Below are positions 1-4,930 of a stretch of DNA of 5,852 nucleotides, piece by piece. The notes under the pieces are model-generated. The model made no database searches and was not told the origin of the DNA. It was given only the letters and a program-made list of their open reading frames with translations. Within the stretch, counting starts at the first letter, position 1. Each line of letters opens with the position of its first letter. Position numbers and translations under genes: made by a program. Source of the DNA: Nitrospirota bacterium (GTDB lineage: Bacteria; Nitrospirota; Nitrospiria; Nitrospirales; UBA8639); assembly GCA_003233615.1 (NCBI GenBank), contig QIMB01000145.1, forward strand, positions 1-5,852. The letters are read 5' to 3'.

Positions 1-1027
1 CATTGGCATAGGCATCGGGTAAGATGGTGATGCCGCGCTTTTGCAAGATCTCGTCTGCTTCGAAGGTCACCGGCCCATTAGCTGCCTCAACAATTAGCTT
101 GGCCTTAATATCCGATGCATTGTCTTCATCTATCTGGGCTTCGAGTGCAGCAGGTATAAGGATATCACATTTTTTTGCTAGCTGGCTTCGTCCGTTCTTG
201 ACCAGTTTTGCGTCGGGAAAACCCTTGATGGTGTGGTGCTCAATGATGTAAGCGTGGACATCCTTAATGCAAAGTCCTTTGTCGTTTACCAGTGCGCCAT
301 CACGCTCAATGATGGCGGTAATTTTAGCATCATCCTCTTCATTCAGCAGATGGGCTGCGTGGTAACCGACATTTCCAAGACCCTGCACGACAATGGTCTT
401 GCCAGCCAGGTTTTTGCTCAGACCAACGGCCTTCAGTTCTTCTGGATGGCGAAAAAATTCACGTATTGCATAAACAACCCCACGTCCCGTTGCTTCTGTC
501 CGACCACGGATACCGCCGTGAGCTAAGGGTTTACCCGTCACACAGGCCAGGTAATTAATGTCCTCGGGATGGAGGTGTTTATAGGTATCGGCGATCCACG
601 CCATTTCCCGTTCACTGGTGCCCATGTCTGGCGCCGGTACATTGGACGCTGGGCTGAGGAAGCCCTTGCGAATTAATTCACGAGCAAAACGCTGCGTGAT
701 CATTTGCATTTCATCGCGTGAGTACTGGCTGGGATCGATTAACAGGCCGCCTTTGGAACCACCGAAAGGCACATCAACAATAGCGCATTTATAGGTCATC
801 AGTGCGGCCAGCGCTTCCACCTCATCCTGATTGACAATAGAGGCAAAACGAATGCCACCTTTCGAGGGCAATCTATGGCTGCTATGGGTCGCGCGCCAGC
901 CGGTAAAGACTTCTATCTTGCCGCGAATATTGACCGGGAACTGCACTTCCAGCGTGGAGTTGCAGGCCTTGATGGCATTGGCGATGCCGGGATCCATGTC
1001 CAGGGCCTTGAATGCCCGGTCTGCCAT
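1..1027 (-). CDS. gdhA: Glu/Leu/Phe/Val dehydrogenase family: glutamate dehydrogenase, C-terminus off the left edge
   Basis: Cytoplasmic enzyme interconverting glutamate with 2-oxoglutarate plus ammonium using NAD(P). 342 codons are visible from ATG 1027. The N-terminal dimerisation/substrate domain has the family active-site signature VPFGGSKGG (residues 86-94). Lysines K56 (SKGGIRF), K80 (MTYK) and K92 (GGSKGG) keep the 24 and 12 residue spacing of the three catalytic-site lysines of Clostridium symbiosum GDH, and D134 lies in PAPDMGTSE, the catalytic aspartate region. A Rossmann domain follows with VVQGLGNVG (213-221), then EAANGPVT and ILPDAYAN near the edge. Roughly 70-90 C-terminal residues should be missing. 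Family members normally begin about 15-20 residues earlier: the in-frame codons upstream of 1027 read SFSESVNH, which fits the family, but no in-frame start exists there because of an apparent one-base insertion (see 1070). Coenzyme preference cannot be told. Function is confident; the true start is not. Confidence 0.95.
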   Translation of the reverse strand, partial: MADRAFKALDMDPGIANAIKACNSTLEVQFPVNIRGKIEVFTGWRATHSSHRLPSKGGIRFASIVNQDEVEALAALMTYKCAIVDVPFGGSKGGLLIDPSQYSRDEMQMITQRFARELIRKGFLSPASNVPAPDMGTSEREMAWIADTYKHLHPEDINYLACVTGKPLAHGGIRGRTEATGRGVVYAIREFFRHPEELKAVGLSKNLAGKTIVVQGLGNVGYHAAHLLNEEDDAKITAIIERDGALVNDKGLCIKDVHAYIIEHHTIKGFPDAKLVKNGRSQLAKKCDILIPAALEAQIDEDNASDIKAKLIVEAANGPVTFEADEILQKRGITILPDAYAN

Positions 1028-1069
1028 GTGGTTAACACTTTCACTGAAGGAGAGAGATTTCTTTTTTTT

Positions 1070-1079
1070 ATTCGTTCAT
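1070..1079 (-). other. probable original gdhA start, out of frame by one base
   Basis: On the minus strand ATG at 1079-1077 reads M-N-E and then meets TAA. Removing the single base at 1070 (T on the minus strand, just before a run of eight A) makes the reading frame run MNEKKKKSLSFSESVNHM directly into the gdhA ORF. A GAAG lies 6 nt upstream of this ATG, and a TATAAT box ends about 36 nt upstream of it. This suggests the ancestral start, disrupted either by a real insertion or by a sequence error. Confidence 0.55.
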
Positions 1080-1115
1080 TGTGAACTTCAACACCCTTGG
1101 GAATGGGGAATAGGA

Positions 1116-1121
1116 ATTATA
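1116..1121 (-). promoter_or_regulatory. -10 box of a sigma70-type promoter for gdhA
   Basis: A perfect TATAAT on the minus strand. Transcription would begin near 1109, giving a leader of about 30 nt to the ATG at 1079. No good TTGACA is present 16-18 nt upstream; the region there reads CCTATT, so the -35 is weak or activator-dependent. Inference from sequence only. Confidence 0.45.
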
Positions 1122-1175
1122 AAAGGTCTTTTTGACTGAATAGGAACGTACCAAAGAACGCAGTGAAGGGGCAAT

Positions 1176-1367
1176 TCACAGACTCTGCCGTCTGCAATAT
1201 TTGCCACACTTTAACTGAGTGCCATGACGACATCGGGATTGCGTGCAAACGGTACTGAAAATCGTCTCGCCGGTGGCATCCGCCGCTAGCGTATTATCCT
1301 CGGACTTTCCGCAGCCAGCCAAAACGACCAATGCAGAAACGGTTAATAAGGCATTCACTTTTTTCAT
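1176..1367 (-). CDS. truncated lipoprotein, resembling the N-terminus of a small c-type cytochrome
   Basis: A 63-residue ORF beginning MKK, with a hydrophobic stretch and an excellent lipobox LAGC; the lipidated cysteine is C19. After a short linker (GKSEDNTLAADAT), GETIFSTVC looks like the first helix before the haem-binding CXXCH of a class I or c5-type cytochrome. The sequence then departs from the family: no CXXCH is present, only scattered Cys and His, and the ORF ends within 22 codons of C41. The rest of a cytochrome domain was not found in the other frames down to 1080. The ORF therefore looks like a remnant whose 3' part was lost by rearrangement. It lies upstream of gdhA on the same strand. 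Signal peptide confident; cytochrome origin moderate; a functional product is doubtful. Confidence 0.5.
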   Translation of the reverse strand: MKKVNALLTVSALVVLAGCGKSEDNTLAADATGETIFSTVCTQSRCRHGTQLKCGKYCRRQSL

Positions 1368-1383
1368 TAAAACAAATTTTTCC

Positions 1384-1404
1384 TTCCCGTCCTTCGGGCG
1401 GGGA
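1384..1404. repeat. GC-rich hairpin (REP-like or terminator-like)
   Basis: CCCGTCC (1386-1392), loop TTC, GGGCGGG-side arm 1396-1402: seven pairs including one G-T, extendable by two weak pairs. It sits just upstream of the 1367 start and is flanked by A/T-rich sequence. Read on the minus strand it is followed by AAGGAAAAATTTG, so it could act as a weak terminator, or be an intergenic repeat or mRNA leader structure. A single copy in the window cannot separate these. Confidence 0.4.
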
Positions 1405-1751
1405 ACTTTACTCGGGTGTGATTTTTATCCTCGATGTCACGTTCATTGGGTGGGATTATTTTTAAACTTCACGATGCCTCTCCGTTCTGAGTCACCACAA
1501 GCCAGCAACTGCTTCAGGCACACCAGTTCTCGCTGACCACTACTTCGGCATCCAGCGCTTCTCATCTGACATTCATCGGCTAATTCGATGTGTTTCGCAC
1601 TAATTATCTATTTGTCTATGGTTCTGGAAGGGATTATCTTGATAATAAGAAAGGATAGATTGTTCTGCATGACTGAGACATGTCCTTGCAGGAAGACGGT
1701 GTAGGAGGAAGGATGACCCTCTAATTCCGACCAACTTTTTCACCAGAGGAG
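1405..1751. other. intergenic stretch without a supported gene; A+T-rich block boundary
   Basis: No ORF here has a start, ribosome-binding site and recognisable protein. Line 1561-1620 is about 37% G+C by hand count, lower than either flank. The visible content is an operator-like palindrome at 1633-1646, a repeat of ATTATCT at 1603 and 1633, and a strong Shine-Dalgarno-like GGAGGAAGG (1704-1712) followed by the four-codon ATG ACC CTC TAA at 1713-1724. The composition and protein style change across this stretch. Confidence 0.5.
1633..1646. promoter_or_regulatory. operator-like palindrome ATTATC-tt-GATAAT
   Basis: Perfect 6-bp inverted repeat with a 2-bp centre, 106 bp upstream of the lipoprotein gene at 1752. 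One arm is repeated as ATTATCT at 1603-1609. It overlaps TTGATA (1639-1644), a possible -35, but no convincing -10 follows 17 bp later. It could bind a dimeric regulator; this is a structural observation only. Confidence 0.3.
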
Positions 1752-2168
1752 ATGGGTCATGAAGGAATCACGGTTCTTTTAACAGGTGTCGTATTGGCTA
1801 GTCTCTCTCTCGGGTGTGCGCAGACCAAAACACAGTTGCTGCCTTCACACCTTTCCGTTCGCACTGTAGCCGAGTGGGTGGCTGAAGATCATCGAACGGC
1901 AGCTCAACTCTATACCCAAGAGGCCACACGACTGGAAGGAAAGGTGGCCAACTTAGAGCGGCGGTTGGAGAAGTTTACCAAGAAACCCTACTTGGACACC
2001 AAAGGGTTTAAAAGACAAAGCGTGAGGAGGCTTAGTGGAACATACCGTAAGGAAATCTCGGAGCTTGGTGAGCGAATCGCGTGGCATCAGGAGAAGGTCG
2101 ACTGGCTTAACGCGAAGTCACCATCTGACGAGATTGAAAAACGAGGGGAAGACAAGAAGTCTTCATGA
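1752..2168 (+). CDS. small coiled-coil lipoprotein, function unknown
   Basis: 138 residues. Residues 6-22 are a hydrophobic segment ending LSLGC, an approximate lipobox with C22 as the likely lipidated residue; the product would sit in the outer or inner membrane facing the periplasm. The rest is charged and helical: heptad-like stretches at about 40-72 (AAQLYTQEATRLEGKVANLE) and 90-125, split by KPYLDTKGFKRQ, then a Lys/Glu-rich tail. This layout resembles short hypothetical lipoproteins I associate with Nitrospira genomes (inference). The start is suspect: ATG 1752 directly abuts AGAGGAG (no spacing) and gives a signal without basic residues, whereas ATG 1759 has ideal spacing and reads MKESRFF before a stop in a neighbouring frame. 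A GAAGAC/GTCTTC hairpin (2148-2164) covers the 3' end. No enzymatic motif seen. Confidence 0.75.
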   Translation: MGHEGITVLLTGVVLASLSLGCAQTKTQLLPSHLSVRTVAEWVAEDHRTAAQLYTQEATRLEGKVANLERRLEKFTKKPYLDTKGFKRQSVRRLSGTYRKEISELGERIAWHQEKVDWLNAKSPSDEIEKRGEDKKSS

Positions 2169-2191
2169 ACGGCAATCCCTCCCGCCAAAAA

Positions 2192-2221
2192 CCTGCTTCC
2201 CTCAAGCCAGAAGGGAACAGG
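2192..2221 (+). other. hairpin between lipoprotein and zinc-ribbon genes
   Basis: CCTG-(C)-TTCCCT pairs with AGGGAA-CAGG: ten base pairs with one bulged C (2196) and a 9-nt loop (2203-2211). There is no T-run after it (TTCTGTGCG), so a classical intrinsic terminator is unlikely. It could attenuate or stabilise the message between the two genes. Confidence 0.4.
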
Positions 2222-2258
2222 TTCTGTGCGGGACCCATTTGTATCTCGGAACGCAGAC

Positions 2259-2263
2259 GGAGG
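2259..2263 (+). promoter_or_regulatory. ribosome binding site deciding the zinc-ribbon start
   Basis: GGAGG lies 7 nt before ATG 2271. The same frame is open from an upstream ATG at 2226, but that codon has no comparable site, so 2271 is preferred. Confidence 0.7.
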
Positions 2264-2270
2264 ATGTCCC

Positions 2271-2633
2271 ATGGCCACATCAACGAACGGTCGTGAGTAC
2301 GGGCAAGATGACACAGTACGACATGAAGGGAATTTGCCGTTGCAAAAACTGGGGAAGTGTGCGCGGTGTGGAGGATTGATGGTCATCGTACGATGCCAGG
2401 ACCTGATGGACAACACCGGCGCGATCAACTTTTTTGCCAAACGGTGCGTCCTTTGTGGTGACCTGATTGACCCAGTCATTCAACAAAACCGGGTAAACCC
2501 TATTGTGCCATCTCACCGAAAGAAGATGCGTGTGCGCAGACCCTCTCCGCAAGCGATGCACATGTGTACCACAAGGAGGAATTACCATGAGAGAAACGCA
2601 AAACCGGTCAACATGCATTCTGGTGGTGGATGA
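2271..2633 (+). CDS. small zinc-ribbon protein with two CxxC pairs
   Basis: 120 residues from ATG 2271. A polar N-terminus of about 28 residues precedes a compact treble-type ribbon: CARCGG (C30, C33), then LMVIVRCQDLMDNTGAINF, then CVLCGD (C59, C62) and IDPVIQQNR (66-74). Four cysteines in two CxxC pairs 26 residues apart should bind one zinc. Short proteins of this form, with the conserved tail IDPVI..NR, occur in Nitrospira-like genomes without assigned function (recalled resemblance). Residues 75-120 are basic and low in conserved features (RKKMRVRRP), and the last 47 nt overlap the start of the response regulator. The long tail may therefore be an unselected read-through or result from a lost stop. 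Likely cytoplasmic, with nucleic-acid or protein binding possible. It probably shares a transcript with the response regulator downstream. Confidence 0.75.
   Translation: MATSTNGREYGQDDTVRHEGNLPLQKLGKCARCGGLMVIVRCQDLMDNTGAINFFAKRCVLCGDLIDPVIQQNRVNPIVPSHRKKMRVRRPSPQAMHMCTTRRNYHERNAKPVNMHSGGG
2573..2580 (+). promoter_or_regulatory. strong ribosome binding site of the response regulator
   Basis: AAGGAGGA, 6 nt before ATG 2587, sets the start. The frame is open upstream to 2503, but residues encoded there (rich in Cys and Arg) do not belong to the REC fold. Confidence 0.85.
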
Positions 2634-3036
2634 TGACGAAGACATCCGCCTCACGTTAACCGATCAACTGCTGGCCATGGGATATGAGGTGTATCAGACT
2701 ACCAATGGCTGTGAAGCACTGGACATACTCTCCAGAAGGACGATAGACGGAATGTTCCTGGATGTCCGGATGCCCGTGATGGATGGATGGACGATGCTGG
2801 AACAATTCCATCAGCGGCATGCCCATATCCCCGTCGTTGTCATGTCGGCAGACAATCCTGGGAAGACCGCGCCAAAAGCCAGAGAATATGGAGCGCAAGG
2901 TTATCTTCCCAAGCCCTACAATTTCTCTCATGTGCAAGCGACATATTATCGGATATTTGGAGAACTTCCCACGGATCATACGGAAAACATGGTTCTAGCT
3001 CTAGAGCTTCCCAAATGCGGAACAGATGAGTCCTGA
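2587..3036 (+). CDS. single-domain (CheY-like) response regulator
   Basis: 149 residues, essentially one receiver (REC) domain with no output domain. All hallmark residues are present: acidic cluster D15-D16-D17 in ILVVDDDED, phosphoacceptor D59 in MFLDVRMPVMDG, switch Ser S87 in VVVMSAD, and conserved K109 in GYLPKPYN. The domain spans about 10-127, followed by a 22-residue tail (about 128-149) with no recognised motif. Such stand-alone receivers relay phosphoryl groups or act through protein contact rather than DNA binding. No histidine kinase is in the window, so the partner is an orphan or encoded elsewhere. The gene overlaps the end of the zinc-ribbon ORF by 47 nt in another frame and has its own strong ribosome binding site, which suggests co-transcription. 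Family assignment is confident; the pathway controlled is unknown. Confidence 0.93.
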   Translation: MRETQNRSTCILVVDDDEDIRLTLTDQLLAMGYEVYQTTNGCEALDILSRRTIDGMFLDVRMPVMDGWTMLEQFHQRHAHIPVVVMSADNPGKTAPKAREYGAQGYLPKPYNFSHVQATYYRIFGELPTDHTENMVLALELPKCGTDES

Positions 3037-3068
3037 GGAGTCCATTGAATATTTGGGGATTCGAGATT

Positions 3069-3096
3069 CCTTGACTGAACCTGTCCTAAGTCAAGG
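3069..3096. repeat. inverted repeat CCTTGACT-N12-AGTCAAGG
   Basis: Perfect 8-bp arms at 3069-3076 and 3089-3096 with a 12-nt centre, 32 bp after the response regulator stop. There is no T-run after it, so it is not a typical terminator; it may be a regulator site or an RNA hairpin at the 3' end of that transcript. Confidence 0.45.
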
Positions 3097-3185
3097 CTCG
3101 AAGGGCTTGGCGAAGGGAAATGCGACCTATGCTGGACACAATGAATGAAGACGGAAGATAGAGACAGCCAGCCGGACACCTCTTT

Positions 3186-3222
3186 GTCATCCTGAGCGGA
3201 GCCAGGCGGAGTCGAAGGATCT
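3186..3222 (+). repeat. dispersed intergenic repeat of the GTCATCCTGAGCG...GAAGGATCT type
   Basis: The outer parts GTCATCCTGAGCGGAG and GTCGAAGGATCT match a short repeat known to recur in intergenic regions of many unrelated bacteria. ATCCT and AGGAT form the ends of an inverted repeat. The middle contains a near-duplication, GCGGAGCCAG then GCGGAGTCGA, making this copy longer than the usual form. Only one copy is in the window. Confidence 0.55.
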
Positions 3223-3479
3223 CGTTCGTCAGCCAGAAATTCCTCACGGAGCCTCATTGGTCTCGAACCATAAATTCCGTATGATACCTTTCCACCTATT
3301 CGCTGCCGCATAGACTATCGCTTTAACAAAATTTCCTTCTCCCCAATGCTGCACTTTTCCCCAACCCGCCGGAAGCGAACTCTGAGTACGCAATGACTGT
3401 GTCGATGAAATGGGGATAGTGGTTAGACGGAAAGTGTGATACTTTGGGCATGTTCCACAATGAAGTGACTCCCATATCA

Positions 3480-4916
3480 ATGAAACGCCTCCACACTCAT
3501 GAACCGGAACCCCTGATGCCTCTTTCCTCTCCATCGACCAGTTGGGGTGCGATCCCCCCGGATCACGTACAAACGTCTGCCGGACTTCGAGCGTGGGAGT
3601 CGGTTCGAATTCCGAACCGATTGCGTCTCGCAGCGCGGTGGACCATGGGATTGTTTGCCCTGTTCATGGTCATTGTCGTGTTCGTGCCGTGGACTCAAAC
3701 CGTGACGGCACAGGGTCAGCTTTCCGCCTATTCACCTCTTGAACGGCCCCAAAGCATTCATGCGCCAATTGCGGGACGGATCGGCACGTGGCACGTCAAT
3801 GAGGGGATGCAGGTCACGAAAGGTCAGTTAATTCTCGAATTGATTGATGTAGACCCGAAGTTCATGGCCCTTGATTTATTGGCGCGCCTCGACCAGTCCC
3901 AGCAGGCACTAGAACAGCAGCGCCAGGCGGCCATGAATCGCGCGGATTTGCTCAAACAATCAATCCAGGAAATGGGTGCGTTGGTCACCGCCACCGTTTC
4001 TTCCGCTGACGCCAGAGTCGCGGAGGCGGCGAATCGCGTTGGCCAAGCCAAAGAGCGACTGGTAGCGGCGAAGATCGCCCAAGAGACCGCGGATCTAAAT
4101 TTGAATCGAAACCGCTTGTTAGAAGCTGAAGGGTTGGTCTCCAGGCGTGAGCTGGAATTGGCCATCCGGGCAGCGACCCGCACCAGTGCTGATCTCAACG
4201 CAGCCCAGGCCAGCCTCCGCGAAGCTCAACAAGGCCGTCGTGCCTTGGGTCATGGACGCGATCAGATCGGAGCGGAGCTGGAGCAACGCCTCTTGGCCAC
4301 GAGAGCCCAACGAGCCTCCGCGCTGGAAGACGCGGCCAAGGCCACGAACGACTTGGCGACCCTGGCGTTGGATCGCTCCAATGCCGAACAGCGACGCGCA
4401 GCCGCCCGCGTGGTCGCGCCAAGCGATGGCACTGTCGTGCGAATGGTCCTAGTGGGGCCTGGTGAAATTGTGCATCCCGGCGACCTGCTTGTCGACATTA
4501 CCCCGCTAAGCGCCACCCGGGCCGTGGAGATGTGGGTGGAGGCCTTGGATGCTCCCCTGCTGACCCCAGATCGGAATGTGAAGCTTCTTTTTCATGGGAT
4601 TCCCACGATTCCCCTTTCGGCTTGGCCCGAGCTAATGGCCGGCACCTTTGATGGGATCATTCAGGTCGTGGACCAAGTGGGGGATCAACATGGACGGTTT
4701 CGGTTTTGGGTGAGTCCAGACCCCAACCATCATCCCTGGCCACCTCAAGACCATGTTCGGCAAGGCACCCAAGTGATGGGATGGGTCATTCTCAATCGCG
4801 TTCCACTCTGGTATGAACTATGGCGTCGTTTGAATCTGTTTCCGCCTGATTATCAGAAAAAACCTCCAGCCCTCTTGGACTTGGTTCTTCCCAAAGCGGG
4901 GAGGCCAGGCAAGTAA
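3480..4916 (+). CDS. HlyD-family periplasmic adaptor (membrane fusion protein)
   Basis: 478 residues from ATG 3480. Order: polar, Pro-rich cytoplasmic N-terminus (1-53); one transmembrane helix (about 54-71, MGLFALFMVIVVFVPW); first lipoyl half (95-125, PIAGRIGTWHVNEGMQVTKG); a long Ala/Gln/Arg-rich coiled-coil hairpin (about 127-305, with EAEGLVSRREL at the turn side); second lipoyl half (311-345, VVAPSDGTVVRM then VGPGEIVHPGDLLVDI); and a beta-rich membrane-proximal part ending near GWVILNRVPLWYELWRRLNLF. This is the adaptor that bridges an inner-membrane pump to a TolC channel in type I-like export. The closing VPLWYELWRR pattern recalls adaptors paired with peptidase-type ABC exporters (inference). 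The start is uncertain: in-frame TTG 3444 (GGAAAG 9 nt upstream) and ATG 3450 are alternatives, and none has a strong site. The TolC-like gene begins 14 bp downstream. Substrate unknown. Confidence 0.9.
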   Translation: MKRLHTHEPEPLMPLSSPSTSWGAIPPDHVQTSAGLRAWESVRIPNRLRLAARWTMGLFALFMVIVVFVPWTQTVTAQGQLSAYSPLERPQSIHAPIAGRIGTWHVNEGMQVTKGQLILELIDVDPKFMALDLLARLDQSQQALEQQRQAAMNRADLLKQSIQEMGALVTATVSSADARVAEAANRVGQAKERLVAAKIAQETADLNLNRNRLLEAEGLVSRRELELAIRAATRTSADLNAAQASLREAQQGRRALGHGRDQIGAELEQRLLATRAQRASALEDAAKATNDLATLALDRSNAEQRRAAARVVAPSDGTVVRMVLVGPGEIVHPGDLLVDITPLSATRAVEMWVEALDAPLLTPDRNVKLLFHGIPTIPLSAWPELMAGTFDGIIQVVDQVGDQHGRFRFWVSPDPNHHPWPPQDHVRQGTQVMGWVILNRVPLWYELWRRLNLFPPDYQKKPPALLDLVLPKAGRPGK

Positions 4917-4920
4917 GGAG
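4915..4920 (+). promoter_or_regulatory. ribosome binding site of the TolC-family gene, overlapping the adaptor stop
   Basis: AAGGAG overlaps the TAA of the adaptor gene and lies 10 nt before ATG 4931. A second option is GAGG (4947-4950), 4 nt before the in-frame ATG 4955. Either supports coupled expression of the two export genes. Confidence 0.55.
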
Positions 4921-4930
4921 AACCTACCTT

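Larger units (their letters stand above)
3037..3443. other. intergenic region between response regulator and exporter genes
   Basis: No supported gene on either strand. It holds an inverted repeat (3069-3096), a dispersed-type repeat (3186-3222), and two TTCCCCAA-like boxes (TCTCCCCAA near 3339 and TTTTCCCCAA near 3354). No clear sigma70 promoter for the adaptor gene was found, and a sigma54 -24/-12 pair was looked for without success. Confidence 0.6.

Noticed and set aside
24..526. Plus-strand open frames over the glutamate dehydrogenase
   Set aside because: The minus strand encodes a clearly conserved enzyme here; the plus frames have no recognisable protein content.
1243..1536. Plus-strand 97-codon open frame across the cytochrome-like ORF and hairpin
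   Set aside because: No ribosome binding site, no recognisable domain, and it opposes a well-formed lipoprotein signal on the minus strand.
1443..1607. Minus-strand open stretch in the intergenic region containing QRELVCLKQLLACGD
   Set aside because: About 54 codons without an early start codon or ribosome binding site and with no recognised family; not enough to call a gene or a remnant.
1704..1724. Strong Shine-Dalgarno followed by a four-codon ORF ATG ACC CTC TAA
   Set aside because: It could be a minimal leader ORF, but such short matches arise easily in purine-rich sequence and nothing links it to control of the 1752 gene.
2148..2164. GAAGAC-AAGAA-GTCTTC hairpin as a terminator for the lipoprotein gene
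   Set aside because: The stem is only six base pairs, lies inside the coding sequence and has no following T-run.
3101..3125. Possible sigma54 promoter (TTGGCGAAGGGAAATGCG)
   Set aside because: The spacing between the GG and GC elements is 11 rather than 10 and the flanking bases do not fit the consensus.
2656..3311. Minus-strand open frames opposite the response regulator and in the following gap
   Set aside because: The REC domain on the plus strand has every key residue; the antisense frames show no family features or start signals.
3824..4516. Several long open frames on the minus strand inside the adaptor gene
   Set aside because: They mirror the Ala/Arg/Gln-rich, G+C-rich coiled-coil coding region, lack ribosome binding sites and recognisable domains, and conflict with a confident gene on the other strand.
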